From: Pseudarthrobacter equi
GTDB lineage: Bacteria; Actinomycetota; Actinomycetes; Actinomycetales; Micrococcaceae
Direction of reading: 5' to 3'
DNA length: 64,000 nucleotides
Assembly (NCBI RefSeq): GCF_900105535.1
Contig: NZ_LT629779.1
Location: forward strand, 1,116,001 to 1,180,000
Below are positions 1 through 8,800 of this stretch, piece after piece. Each line of letters starts with the position of its first letter. The stretch's first letter is position 1. The position numbers and the translations under genes were made by a program. A model generated the notes under the pieces. It did not search any database and was not told the origin of the DNA. It saw only the letters and a program-made list of their open reading frames with translations.

Positions 1-1
1 C

Positions 2-1522
2 GGCCTCCCCGCAGGCCTGGTGGCCGGCTACTACGGTGGAAAATTCGACGGCATCGCCGGCTGGTTCGTCAACATCCTCATGAGCCTGCCCGGCATCATC
101 GTCCTGCTCACGGTGCGGGCCGCCTTCGGCCCCTCCGTGTGGATCTCGATGATTGCCTTCGGCATCCTCCTCAGCCCCGGCTATTTCCGGCTCACCCGGA
201 CTTCTGTCCAGTCGGTGCGCAACGAGCTGTACGTCGACGCCGCCCGCGTTGCCGGCCTCAGCGACCGCAGCATCATCAGCCGCCACATATTCTCCGTGGT
301 CCGCGCGCCCATCATCATCCAGACCGCCATGGTCTGCGGCGTTGCCATCAGCGTCCAGTCCGGCCTCGAATTCCTCGGCCTCGGCGACCCCACCGTTGCC
401 ACCTGGGGCGTCATGCTCAGCGAGGGCTTCAAGAACGTCTACCTGACCCCCACGCTCCTGCTCTGGCCGGCGGTGGCCATCGGCCTCGCGGTCGGTGCCC
501 TGGTCCTGCTGGGCAACGCGGTCCGCGACGCGCTGGAGGACGGCGAGAAGATCAAGCAGCGGAAGCGCAAGGCCGCAGCTTCGGCTTCTGCCACGGAACG
601 CACGACGCCGGCACCCGCCAAGGTGCGCCAGGCACGCGGCGCCGTGGCCGCCGTCGAAAGCGGCACCGAACATCACCTGGTGAAGGTCACCAACCTCGGC
701 GTGGGCTACCCGCAGGCGGACGGTTCCATCAAGAAAGTGGTGGACGACGTCTCCTTCCACGTGGACCGCGGCGAGATCCTCGGCATCGTAGGCGAATCCG
801 GTTCCGGCAAGTCCCAGACCGCCTTTTCCATCCTGGGACTGCTGCCCGGCACCGCCCGGATCGTGGCAGGCTCCATCCAGTTCGACGGCAATTACACCGT
901 TGCCCCGGGCGAGGAAAAGGTCAGCCAGGAGCGGCTCACCAAACTGCGCGGCAAGCGGATTTCCTACATTCCGCAGGAGCCCATGTCCAACCTGGATCCC
1001 GCCTTCACCATCGGCTACCAGCTGGTGACGCCCATGGTGCGCGTGCTCGGCATCTCCAAGGCCGAGGCCACCAAGCGCGCCATGAAACTGCTCTCCGACG
1101 TCGGCATCGCCAACCCGGAGCGGACCTTCCAGGCCTACCCGCACGAAGTCTCCGGCGGCATGGCCCAGCGCGTGCTGATCGCCGGGGCCATCAGCTGCGA
1201 ACCGGACCTGATCATCGCCGACGAACCCACCACCGCCCTCGACGTGACCGTCCAGGCAGACGTCCTGGACCTCATCCGGGACCTGCAGCGCCGCCTTAAC
1301 GTGGGCGTCATCCTGGTAACGCACAACTTCGGCGTCGTCTCGGACCTCTGCGACCGCGTGGTGGTCATGCAAAACGGCCGCCTCGTGGAGGAAGGTCCCG
1401 TCCGGACCATCCTGCGCGAACCGAAAGACCCGTACACGCAGATGCTGCTGTCCTCCATGCTCGAAGGCAAGGAACCCATGACCATGCTCGTCTCCGCGCC
1501 CGCCAAGGAGGCCGTCAAATGA
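2..1522 (+). CDS. Oligopeptide-type ABC transporter, fused permease and ATP-binding protein (5' partial)
   Basis: This is one protein combining the inner-membrane permease and one ATPase of a DppC/DppD-type importer. The frame is open from the first bases (reads GLPAGLVAGYYGG), so the true start lies before the window and the GTG at 20 is internal. The permease part has hydrophobic segments up to about base 530 and an EAA-like loop (DAARVAGLSDRSIISRH). A Lys/Ala/Pro-rich linker (about 545-670) joins it to the ATPase, which has Walker A GESGSGKS, the signature VSGGMAQR and Walker B LIIADEPTT. The next ATPase gene overlaps it by 4 bp (ATGA). Substrate is unknown; the hexuronate genes downstream suggest an oligosaccharide or glycoside. 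The family is well established, the substrate is inference. Confidence 0.9.
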   Translation, partial: GLPAGLVAGYYGGKFDGIAGWFVNILMSLPGIIVLLTVRAAFGPSVWISMIAFGILLSPGYFRLTRTSVQSVRNELYVDAARVAGLSDRSIISRHIFSVVRAPIIIQTAMVCGVAISVQSGLEFLGLGDPTVATWGVMLSEGFKNVYLTPTLLLWPAVAIGLAVGALVLLGNAVRDALEDGEKIKQRKRKAAASASATERTTPAPAKVRQARGAVAAVESGTEHHLVKVTNLGVGYPQADGSIKKVVDDVSFHVDRGEILGIVGESGSGKSQTAFSILGLLPGTARIVAGSIQFDGNYTVAPGEEKVSQERLTKLRGKRISYIPQEPMSNLDPAFTIGYQLVTPMVRVLGISKAEATKRAMKLLSDVGIANPERTFQAYPHEVSGGMAQRVLIAGAISCEPDLIIADEPTTALDVTVQADVLDLIRDLQRRLNVGVILVTHNFGVVSDLCDRVVVMQNGRLVEEGPVRTILREPKDPYTQMLLSSMLEGKEPMTMLVSAPAKEAVK

Positions 1523-2400
1523 CCAGCACCGATGCCGCGTTCAAGGATTTGCTCCGGGTGGAAAAACTCGCTGTGGAGTACCCCGGGAAGGGGTTCCGCG
1601 CCAAGCCGTTCCGTGCCCTGTCGGACATCAACATCAGCATCGGCCAGGGTGAGACCCTTGGCCTGGTGGGGGAGTCCGGCTCGGGCAAGACCACGCTGGG
1701 CCGTGCAGTCCTCGGCCTGGCGCCGGTCACAGGGGGGAAGGTCATCTTCGAGGGCAACGACATCAGCCAGGCCACCCGCAAGGAGCGGCGGAAACTCAGC
1801 CGGGACCTGCAGGTGGTCTTCCAGGACCCCTACACGTCCCTGAACCCCGCCCTGGAAATCGGCGACATCCTGGCCGAACCGCTCAGCGTGCAGGGCAAGT
1901 CACCGGCGGAGGCCAAGAAACGGGTCCGCGAACTCCTGGACCAGGTGGGGCTCCCCGCCGACGCCATCAGCCGCCTGCCCCGCGAGTTCAGCGGCGGCCA
2001 GCGCCAGCGCGTGGCCATCGCCCGCGCACTCGCCCTCTCACCCAAGCTGATCGTCTGCGACGAACCGGTCAGCGCCCTGGACCTGTCCACCCAGGCGGTG
2101 GTGCTGGACCTGTTCCTGCAGATCCAACGTGATACCGGTGTGTCCTACCTTTTCGTCTCGCATGACCTGGACGTGGTCCGGCACATCAGCCACCGCGTAG
2201 CCGTGATGTACCGCGGCGGGATCGTGGAGCAGGGCCCCGCCGACGTCGTGACCCGGAACCCCGAGCACCCCTACACCCAGCGGCTGCTGCTCGCGTCCCC
2301 GGTCCCGGACCCGGACCGCCAGGAACAGCGCCGAGCCGACAGGCACCGCCTGCTCGAACAGCAGCGGCAGCAGAACGAACAGGCAGCCGTCCTCGCCTGA
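1519..2400 (+). CDS. ABC transporter ATP-binding protein, OppF/DppF type
   Basis: This is the second nucleotide-binding subunit of the importer, which powers uptake by ATP hydrolysis at the inner face of the membrane. Visible motifs are Walker A GESGSGKTTLG, the Q-loop region VFQDPYTSLNP, the signature FSGGQRQRVAIARAL, Walker B LIVCDEPVSALD and the switch histidine in LFVSHDLDVV. After the ATPase core comes the OppF-type C-terminal region (NPEHPYTQRLL) and a charged Gln/Glu/Arg-rich tail. At 293 aa it is somewhat shorter than typical OppF. It starts at ATG 1519 inside the end of the fused permease/ATPase gene, so the two are translationally coupled. A 47-bp gap with its own ribosome-binding site separates it from the isomerase gene. 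Confidence 0.92.
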   Translation: MTSTDAAFKDLLRVEKLAVEYPGKGFRAKPFRALSDINISIGQGETLGLVGESGSGKTTLGRAVLGLAPVTGGKVIFEGNDISQATRKERRKLSRDLQVVFQDPYTSLNPALEIGDILAEPLSVQGKSPAEAKKRVRELLDQVGLPADAISRLPREFSGGQRQRVAIARALALSPKLIVCDEPVSALDLSTQAVVLDLFLQIQRDTGVSYLFVSHDLDVVRHISHRVAVMYRGGIVEQGPADVVTRNPEHPYTQRLLLASPVPDPDRQEQRRADRHRLLEQQRQQNEQAAVLA

Positions 2401-2447
2401 GCGGGGATTCGGTTGCAGGCTAACGAGAAGAACAACGGAGGAATGAC

Positions 2448-3308
2448 GTGGCCAAAATAGGCGTACAAGCCATGATGCTCAAGGACAGCTTCGCGGACAT
2501 CGGAGCGTTCGAGACACTGCGCAAGGTCAGCGCAATCGGCTACAACGCGGTGGAGATCTCACAGATCCCCATGACGCCGGAGAACGTGGCCGAACTGGAC
2601 CGGTCCCGCAGCGAACTCGGCATGGACATCGCGGCGCTGTCCGTCAATGTCGAAGGCCGGAAGGGCATGCCCGTGGAGTCGCTGGCGGAGAACTTCGACA
2701 AGATCGTGGACGACGCCAAGCGCCTGGACACCTCGCTGCTGCGGATCGGCATGTTGCCCTTTCCCGCCATGAAGTCCATCGAGGCTGTGGTGGACTTTGC
2801 CAGGCAAGCGAACGGGTATGCGGAACGGCTCCAAGAGCACGGCATCAGCCTGTACTACCACAACCACCACATCGAGTTCGCGAAGTTTGACGGCAAGTAC
2901 ATGCTGGACATCATCGCGGACAACTCCCCGGCCATGGGCATGGAAATCGACGTCCACTGGGTGCAGCGCGGCGGCCTTGACCCGGTCCGCACGCTGGAAA
3001 AGTACGCCGGCCGCACGGCCATGGTGCACTTGAAGGACTACCGGATCGGACAGATGCCGGAATCATCGTTCGGGCTGCTGGAAAAGGGTGATTTCCCCGG
3101 CTTCATGGCCGAATTCAAGAATGTGGTGCAGTTCGCCGAGGTGGGCGAGGGCAACCTGGACTTCCCCTCCATCGTTCCCGCCGCCGTCGACGCCGGTGCC
3201 CAGTACCTGCTGGTGGAACAGGACGAGCTGTACGGCCGCACCGTATGGGATGCCCTTCAGACCTCCTATGACAACCTGGCCGCCATGGGCCACGCGGACC
3301 TCTTCTAA
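2448..3308 (+). CDS. Sugar phosphate isomerase/epimerase family protein (AP endonuclease 2-like TIM barrel)
   Basis: This is a 286-aa TIM-barrel protein of the xylose-isomerase-like/AP_endonuc_2 superfamily, soluble and probably metal-dependent. The family's metal-binding carboxylates and histidines are visible: YYHNHHIEF (H138-E143), MEIDVHW (E166, D168, H170), VHLKDY (H194, D197) and a late glutamate in LLVEQDEL. The GTG at 2448 is chosen because GGAGGA lies 5 bases upstream. It sits between the importer and a Gfo/Idh dehydrogenase. Family members isomerise or epimerise sugars, and some act on 3-keto-glycosides with Gfo/Idh partners. The exact reaction cannot be read from the sequence; isomerase, epimerase and keto-glycoside lyase all remain possible. 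Confidence 0.85.
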   Translation: MAKIGVQAMMLKDSFADIGAFETLRKVSAIGYNAVEISQIPMTPENVAELDRSRSELGMDIAALSVNVEGRKGMPVESLAENFDKIVDDAKRLDTSLLRIGMLPFPAMKSIEAVVDFARQANGYAERLQEHGISLYYHNHHIEFAKFDGKYMLDIIADNSPAMGMEIDVHWVQRGGLDPVRTLEKYAGRTAMVHLKDYRIGQMPESSFGLLEKGDFPGFMAEFKNVVQFAEVGEGNLDFPSIVPAAVDAGAQYLLVEQDELYGRTVWDALQTSYDNLAAMGHADLF

Positions 3309-3338
3309 TTTTCGAACGAACAAACGGAGTACAACCAC

Positions 3339-4505
3339 ATGAGCAAGAAAGTACGCCTCGGCATCATCGGCCTGGGCCAGCAGGGCGGCGCCTACGCCAA
3401 GTTCATCGCGGACGGCCTGGTCCCCAACATTGAAATCGGCGCGATCTGCGACACTGATCCCGCCAAGAAGGATCTCGCCGCGTCAACCTACCCGGACGTC
3501 CCCTTCCACGACGACTACATCGCCATGCTCGACAGCGGCGACGTGGACGCCGTCGTCACCTGCGTCCCGCACTACCTCCACCCCGAAATGGGCATCGCGG
3601 CGCTGCAGCGCAACATCCACGCCCTGGTGGAAAAACCTGCCGGCGTCTACACCAAGCAGGTCAAGGAACTGAACGAGTTCGCGGCGTCAAAGCCGGAACT
3701 CTCCTTCGCCATCATGTTCAACCAGCGCAACAACCCGCTGTACCGCAAGATCAAGGAAATTGTGGACAACGGAGAGATCGGCGCCATCCGCCGGACCAAC
3801 TGGATCATCACCACCTGGTGGCGTCCGCAGGGCTATTACAACTCCAGCGCCTGGCGGGCCACCTGGGGCGGCGAGGGCGGCGGCGTCCTGGTCAACCAGG
3901 CCCCGCACCAGCTGGACCTGTGGCAGTGGATCTGCGGTGTGCCCAAGTCCGTCTACGCCAAGGTGGCCTACGGCTTCCGCCGGGACATCGCCGTCGAGGA
4001 TGAGGTCACAGCGGTGGTCGACTATGGCGACGGCGCCACCGGCGTCTTTGTCACCGCCACGCACGACCTCACCGGCACCGACCGCTTCGAGATCCTGGGC
4101 GACCAGGGCAAGATCGTGGTCGAAGGCTCCAAGACCGCCACCGTCACGCGCCTGAACAAGCCCGAGCGGGAACTCAGCGACGGCATGGGCATGGAAGATG
4201 TCCGCAAGCTCTTCATGGGCCAGCTGAAGCCCGAGGAGTACTACACCACCGAGGTCATCGAGTTCGAGTCCGTCTGGGGCGGCCAGCACGCCGGCGTCCT
4301 GGAGAACTTCGCCGCCAACATCCTGGACGGCACGCCACTGCTGGCCCCGGGCTCCGACGGCATCAACGGCGTCCGCCTGGCCAACGCCATCCACCTCTCC
4401 AGCTGGACCGGCACCGAAGTGGGCCTGGACTTCGATGAGGACGTGTTCCTGGCCGAGCTGAACAAGCGGATCGCCGCCGAAGGCCAGTTCCCCGAGCGGA
4501 GCTGA
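3339..4505 (+). CDS. Gfo/Idh/MocA family NAD(P)-dependent oxidoreductase
   Basis: This is a 388-aa sugar dehydrogenase of the glucose-fructose oxidoreductase/inositol dehydrogenase family. It has an N-terminal Rossmann fold (LGIIGLGQQGG), the family's EKP motif with the likely catalytic lysine K99, and the active-site region NQAPHQLDLWQW with H190 and D193. The aromatic, Trp-rich stretch around residues 160-175 (TTWWRPQGYYNSSAW) probably shapes the sugar pocket. ATG 3339 follows the isomerase by 30 bp with a GGAG-type ribosome-binding site, so the two genes are almost certainly co-transcribed. It probably oxidises a secondary hydroxyl of an imported sugar or glycoside; the substrate is inference. 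Confidence 0.87.
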   Translation: MSKKVRLGIIGLGQQGGAYAKFIADGLVPNIEIGAICDTDPAKKDLAASTYPDVPFHDDYIAMLDSGDVDAVVTCVPHYLHPEMGIAALQRNIHALVEKPAGVYTKQVKELNEFAASKPELSFAIMFNQRNNPLYRKIKEIVDNGEIGAIRRTNWIITTWWRPQGYYNSSAWRATWGGEGGGVLVNQAPHQLDLWQWICGVPKSVYAKVAYGFRRDIAVEDEVTAVVDYGDGATGVFVTATHDLTGTDRFEILGDQGKIVVEGSKTATVTRLNKPERELSDGMGMEDVRKLFMGQLKPEEYYTTEVIEFESVWGGQHAGVLENFAANILDGTPLLAPGSDGINGVRLANAIHLSSWTGTEVGLDFDEDVFLAELNKRIAAEGQFPERS

Positions 4506-4515
4506 CCTGCCTCGA

Positions 4516-4582
4516 TGGCCAGTGGTTACCCTGCAACAAGAGGGCAACCGCTGGCCATTTCCGGTCCTTCCCTCGCTAGGAT
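4516..4582 (+). promoter_or_regulatory. lacI promoter with paired LacI-type half-palindromes
   Basis: Two inverted copies of one 16-bp element face each other at 4516-4531 (TGGCCAGTGGTTACCC) and 4542-4557 (GGGCAACCGCTGGCCA), agreeing at 14 of 16 positions. They are degenerate relatives of the palindromes at 5687 and 8801. A -10 hexamer TAGGAT at 4577-4582 ends 6 bases before the GTG start of lacI, which predicts leaderless, autoregulated transcription of the repressor. Binding of this LacI here is inference. Confidence 0.65.
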
Positions 4583-4588
4583 GGGGCA

Positions 4589-5659
4589 GTGAGCGAATCC
4601 AGGACGCAGGACCTATCCGATTCATCCGCCGAAGCCCGGAAACCGGTCCGCAGCGGCAAATCGAGCGCCACCATCTACGACATTGCCAAGCTGGCCGGCG
4701 TGAACCCCTCCACAGTTTCCCGCGCGCTCAGCAAGCCTGGCCGCGTCAGCGCAAAGACCCAAAAGCTGATCGAGGACGCCGCCGCCCAGCTCGAGTACCG
4801 GGTCAACCCGTTCGCCCGCGCCCTGCCCACCGGCCGCACCAATACCCTGGCCCTGATCGTCGCTGACATCACCAACCCCACGTTCTTCGGCATCATCCGC
4901 GGGGCCGAGTCCACGGCCACAGCCCGCGACTACACCCTGATGCTCGCAGAGTCCGCCGAATCCGCAGACACCGAACTGACGGCCGCGCGCCGCATGCTGA
5001 CCACGGTGGACGGCCTCATCCTGGCCAGCCCCCGCATGGACGATGCCCGTATCCGCGAACTCGCCCAGGAGAAGCCCGTGGTGGTCATCAACCGCCAGGT
5101 GGACGGCGTCCCTTCGGTGGTGCCGGATGTAAACAAGGGCATCGGCGAGGCCGTGCGGAACCTCGCCGCCAACGGCCACCGGAAGGTCGCCTACGTTGCC
5201 GGGCCGCTGCAGTCCTGGATGACCACCCGCCGCTGGGAAGGCGTCAAGGCTGCCTGCGAGTGGTCCCACCTGGAGTGCGTCCAGCTCCCGTCGCACAAGC
5301 CAACGGTCGACGGCGGCAGGCAGGTTGCGCGCGACGTCGTCGCCAGCGGCGCAACGGCAGTGATGACATACAACGACCTCCTCGCCATCGGCCTAATGCA
5401 GGAGCTGCAGGCCGCGGGCGTGCAGGTTCCGGACCGGATCAGCATTGTGGGCTTCGACGATATTTTCGGCGCGGACTTCACCACCCCGGCGCTGACCACC
5501 ATCAGGTCGCCGATGACGGCCTGCGGTACCGAGGCGGCAACCCTGCTGCTGGAGGTGCTGCACGGCGCGGAGGAAGTGTCCCCGGCCCTGCAGGTGGAAA
5601 CCGAACTGGTCCTGCGCGGTTCCAGCGGCCGGCTCCTGGCGGCGGACCACCCCGCCTGA
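4589..5659 (+). CDS. LacI family transcriptional regulator of the hexuronate genes
   Basis: This is a 356-aa LacI/GalR repressor. The helix-turn-helix is at residues 27-50 (TIYDIAKLAGVNPSTVSRAL) and is followed by the hinge helix region; a periplasmic-binding-protein-like effector domain fills the rest (NTLALIVADITNPTFFG, ISIVGFDDIFGADF). The N-terminus carries about 25 extra polar residues before the HTH. GTG 4589 is preferred because a -10 box sits exactly 6 bases upstream. Related palindromes at its own promoter, at uxaC and at the transporter make it the likely regulator of the cluster. The effector may be a hexuronate or pathway intermediate, but this is inference. Confidence 0.9.
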   Translation: MSESRTQDLSDSSAEARKPVRSGKSSATIYDIAKLAGVNPSTVSRALSKPGRVSAKTQKLIEDAAAQLEYRVNPFARALPTGRTNTLALIVADITNPTFFGIIRGAESTATARDYTLMLAESAESADTELTAARRMLTTVDGLILASPRMDDARIRELAQEKPVVVINRQVDGVPSVVPDVNKGIGEAVRNLAANGHRKVAYVAGPLQSWMTTRRWEGVKAACEWSHLECVQLPSHKPTVDGGRQVARDVVASGATAVMTYNDLLAIGLMQELQAAGVQVPDRISIVGFDDIFGADFTTPALTTIRSPMTACGTEAATLLLEVLHGAEEVSPALQVETELVLRGSSGRLLAADHPA

Positions 5660-5676
5660 CACCCTGCGCCATCGAA

Positions 5677-5726
5677 TGGCAATTTTTGGCAACCGGTTGA
5701 CAAAAGCCCGTTGCCAAAACGATCAT
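5677..5726 (+). promoter_or_regulatory. uxaC promoter with LacI-type operator over the -35 box
   Basis: A palindrome TGGCAACCGGTTGACA lies at 5687-5702, flanked by extra half-sites TGGCAA at 5677-5682 and TTGCCA at 5711-5716. Its right half contains a perfect -35 hexamer TTGACA (5697-5702). With an 18-bp spacer this pairs with GATCAT at 5721-5726, which ends 6 bases before the uxaC ATG, so the transcript is predicted to be leaderless. A repressor bound at the palindrome would cover the -35 box. Confidence 0.7.
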
Positions 5727-5732
5727 TGATCT

Positions 5733-7157
5733 ATGTCACAGTCCATTGCTTCCCACCCCGACCGGCTCCTGCCCGCTGACCCCGGAACGCGGAGCATTGC
5801 CCGCGGCCTGCTGGAACGCGTCCAGGACCTGCCCATCATTTCCCCCCACGGCCACGTTGACGCCGCCGTCATCGAGCACAACACCGCCTTCCCTGACCCG
5901 GCAGCGCTGCTGGTCAGCCCTGACCACTACGTCACGCGCCTGATCCACGCCAGCGGTGTAGACCAGGACCTGTTGCGGCCCCAGACGGGCGCCCACGGCG
6001 ACCCCAACGCGGTGCCGGATGCCCGCACCGTATGGCGCGAGTTCTGCAAGGCCTGGCCGCTGTTCGAGGGCACTGCCTCCGGTTATTGGCTGCGTACCCA
6101 GTTCCAGAGCGTGTTCGGACTCCAGGAAGAGCCGGACGCCGGGGACCCCGATTCCAGCTACGACGCCATCTCCGCGCGCCTCCAGGAGCCCGGCTTCCGG
6201 CCCCGCGAGCTCTTCAAGGACTTCAACATCGAGGTGCTCGCCACCACCGATGACCCGCTTGACACCCTGTCCAGCCACCAGGCCATCGCCGCGGATCCGT
6301 CCTTCCACGGCCGCGTCCTGCCCACGTTTCGGCCGGACCAGTACCTGAACATCGCGCACCCGCAGTGGCGGGACAACGTGGAACGCCTCATCGCGGCCGC
6401 GGGCGACGGCGGCACGGACTACGGCGCCTACATCACCGCCCTCGAGAACCGCCGCCGCTACTTCGTGGACAACGGCGCCGTCTCCGCGGACCACGGCGTC
6501 CGCACGCCGCGAACCCTCAAGCTCAGCGATTCCGACGCGTCCCGCCTGTTCGATGTTGCCCGCTCCGGCAAGGCCACGGCCCAGGACCGCGAGGACTTTG
6601 AAGCGCACATGATGTACCAGATGGCCCGGATGTCCGTTGAGGACGGGCTGGTGATGACCATTCACCCCGGCTCGTACCGTAACCACCACGAACCCACGTT
6701 CAATGCTTACGGCGCAGACAGCGGCCACGACATCCCCTTCGCCATCGACTACACCGAGGCGGTCCGGCCATTGCTGCAGGATTTCGGCACCGCCAAGGAC
6801 TTCCACCTGGTGCTGTTCACCATGGACGAGACGGTCTTCTCCCGGGAACTGGCACCCCTGGCCGGGTTCTACCCGTCCGTGTTCCTCGGCGCACCGTGGT
6901 GGTTCCTCGATGCCCCGGACGCCATGCTCCGCTTCCGCTCCGCCGTCACCGAGACGGCCGGGTTCTCCCGCTCGTCCGGTTTCATCGATGACACGCGCGC
7001 CTTCTGCTCCATTCCCGCCCGGCATGACGCCTCGCGCCGGATCGAGGCCTCCTTCCTGGCCCGCCTGGTGGCCGAGCATCGGGTCACTGAGGAGCGCGCC
7101 CACGAGCTCATCGTCGACATCGTTGACGGCTCCCCACGAAGGGTCTTCAAGCTGTGA
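5733..7157 (+). CDS. uxaC: Uronate (glucuronate) isomerase
   Basis: This amidohydrolase-fold enzyme interconverts D-glucuronate and D-fructuronate (and galacturonate and tagaturonate), the first intracellular step of hexuronate breakdown. The 474-aa length is normal for UxaC. Family features are the early metal-binding PHGHVD motif (HxH near residue 40), DVLATTDDP-type region (IEVLATTDDP) and the late stretch VFLGAPWWFLD. ATG 5733 has no ribosome-binding site but has a -10 box 6 bases upstream, consistent with a leaderless message. uxuB overlaps its end by 4 bp. The enzyme family is certain; preference for glucuronate is inferred from the neighbouring uxuB and mannonate dehydratase. Confidence 0.94.
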   Translation: MSQSIASHPDRLLPADPGTRSIARGLLERVQDLPIISPHGHVDAAVIEHNTAFPDPAALLVSPDHYVTRLIHASGVDQDLLRPQTGAHGDPNAVPDARTVWREFCKAWPLFEGTASGYWLRTQFQSVFGLQEEPDAGDPDSSYDAISARLQEPGFRPRELFKDFNIEVLATTDDPLDTLSSHQAIAADPSFHGRVLPTFRPDQYLNIAHPQWRDNVERLIAAAGDGGTDYGAYITALENRRRYFVDNGAVSADHGVRTPRTLKLSDSDASRLFDVARSGKATAQDREDFEAHMMYQMARMSVEDGLVMTIHPGSYRNHHEPTFNAYGADSGHDIPFAIDYTEAVRPLLQDFGTAKDFHLVLFTMDETVFSRELAPLAGFYPSVFLGAPWWFLDAPDAMLRFRSAVTETAGFSRSSGFIDDTRAFCSIPARHDASRRIEASFLARLVAEHRVTEERAHELIVDIVDGSPRRVFKL

Positions 7158-8626
7158 CTATCGAAAAGACTGCCGCCGGACCGTCCGACGCCGGCGCTAC
7201 CCATCGCGGGGCCGCGGCACCTGCCGTCCCGCAGCTCAGCCGGGCCTTGCGGCCCGCGCCCAAGGCACCTGTCCGGATCGTCCACCTGGGGCTTGGCGCC
7301 TTCCACCGTTCGCACCAGGCCTGGTACACGCAGCACGCCGGGGATGCCGCCGAGTGGGGGATCGCAGCGTTCACCGGACGCCGCCCGGACGCGGCGGAGG
7401 CCCTGTCACAGCAGGATGGCCTGTACACGGTGGTCGAGCGGGGGGACTCCGGTGACACCTTCGAGGTCGTTGGCAGCATCGTCGAAGCGGTGAACGGGGC
7501 CGACGCCGGCCGCCTCGCCGCGCTGATCGCCGCCGCCGGCACCGCCGTCGTCACGCTGACCATCACCGAGGCCGCCTATGGACTCGGTGCCGACGGCCAG
7601 CTGGACCGGAAAGCCCCGGGCGTCGCCGCAGACCTCCAGGAACTCGCAGCCGGGCCCGCCGGCCGGCCGGCCACTCCGGTGGGCCGCCTGGTCCGGGCAC
7701 TCGCCGCCCGCAAGGCTGCCGGCGCCGGACCGCTCGCCGTCGTCTGCTGCGACAACCTCTCCAACAACGGCACCGTGGCCCGCACCGCGGTAGTGGGCAT
7801 GGCGGAGGCCTGGGATCCGGAGCTGGCTGCCTGGATAGCTGAGAACACCAGCTTCGTCAGCACTTCAGTGGACCGCATCACGCCGCGGACCACGGATGCC
7901 GACGTCGAGTCCGTCAAGGCCGCATGCGGCTACTTCGATAACTCACCGGTGGTGGCCGAGCCGTTCCGCAACTGGGTGCTCAGCGGTGACTTTCCGGCCG
8001 GACGCCCGCGCTGGGAGGACGCCGGGGCCGTCTTCGTCGACGAGATCGAACCGTACGAGAACCGCAAGCTCTGGCTGCTCAATGGCGCCCACTCGCTGCT
8101 GGCCTACGCCGGCCAGCTCCGCGGGCACGCAACCGTTGCCGAAGCCCTGGCAGACCCGGTGTGCCTGGCCGCCGTCGAACGTTTCTGGAACGAAGCGGAG
8201 GCCAACCTCACGGGCGCGGCAGCCCACGGTGCAGATCTCCAAATTCCGGCCTACCGGGAGCAGCTCCTGGCGCGGTTTCGCAATGCGCGGATTGCGCATC
8301 ACCTCACCCAGATCGCCATGGACGGCAGCACCAAGCTGCGGATGCGTGCCGTTCCCGTCCTGACGGCAGAGCGCGACGGCGGGAGGTCCGGTGAGGGCGC
8401 GGCCGCCATAATCGCGGCGTGGGTTGCGTTCTGCATCGACGCAACAGAAGGCGGCCGGACTGTCCAGGACCCGCTGTCAGATGACATTGCGGCTGCCTGC
8501 GCGCTGGCCGGAGCAGACCGGGTGCGTGCCCTGTTGGCCCTGCTGAGCGTCCCGCTCTCACGGGATGGCGCCGTAGTGGAACTGGTAGCCGGACTCGCAG
8601 GAAGCTTCGCCCGCCAAGGGGCATAG
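7154..8626 (+). CDS. uxuB: Mannitol dehydrogenase family protein, probable fructuronate reductase
   Basis: This long-chain NAD-dependent polyol dehydrogenase of 490 aa probably reduces D-fructuronate to D-mannonate in the cytoplasm. It has the N-terminal nucleotide-binding region (VRIVHLGLGAFHRSHQA), the family stretch VVCCDNLSNNG, and the catalytic region ENRKLWLLNGAHSLLAY with the conserved Lys-x5-Asn-x2-His arrangement. GTG 7154 overlaps the uxaC stop by 4 bp (GTGA), so the two are co-translated. A strong terminator follows at 8679. Tagaturonate reductase (UxaB) is a possible alternative, but the mannonate dehydratase nearby favours fructuronate reductase. Confidence 0.88.
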   Translation: MTIEKTAAGPSDAGATHRGAAAPAVPQLSRALRPAPKAPVRIVHLGLGAFHRSHQAWYTQHAGDAAEWGIAAFTGRRPDAAEALSQQDGLYTVVERGDSGDTFEVVGSIVEAVNGADAGRLAALIAAAGTAVVTLTITEAAYGLGADGQLDRKAPGVAADLQELAAGPAGRPATPVGRLVRALAARKAAGAGPLAVVCCDNLSNNGTVARTAVVGMAEAWDPELAAWIAENTSFVSTSVDRITPRTTDADVESVKAACGYFDNSPVVAEPFRNWVLSGDFPAGRPRWEDAGAVFVDEIEPYENRKLWLLNGAHSLLAYAGQLRGHATVAEALADPVCLAAVERFWNEAEANLTGAAAHGADLQIPAYREQLLARFRNARIAHHLTQIAMDGSTKLRMRAVPVLTAERDGGRSGEGAAAIIAAWVAFCIDATEGGRTVQDPLSDDIAAACALAGADRVRALLALLSVPLSRDGAVVELVAGLAGSFARQGA

Positions 8627-8678
8627 GTCGCCCTCGGCCTGCCCGTCGGTCCGACGGCCGCGCCCACCTGCCTTAGGG

Positions 8679-8713
8679 AACTGCCCGGACGCACCGCGCG
8701 TCCGGGCAGTTTT
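8679..8713 (+). terminator. Intrinsic terminator of the uxaC-uxuB operon
   Basis: A perfect 14-bp stem (AACTGCCCGGACGC and its complement, 8679-8692 and 8698-8711) with a 5-base loop runs into a short T tract. It lies 52 bp after the uxuB stop and separates that operon from the transporter promoter. Confidence 0.85.
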
Positions 8714-8800
8714 GCGTGCGCTGGCCCGCGTCATTTCCGCGATGCGAAATGGATCAGGAAACCCGTAGCGCGCAGCAAATTCTGCAGGGCAAAAACCAGA

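Noticed and set aside
3687..7103. Long minus-strand open frames across the sugar genes
   Set aside because: They mirror well-supported plus-strand genes, have Gly/Val/Arg/His-biased composition and no recognisable domains.
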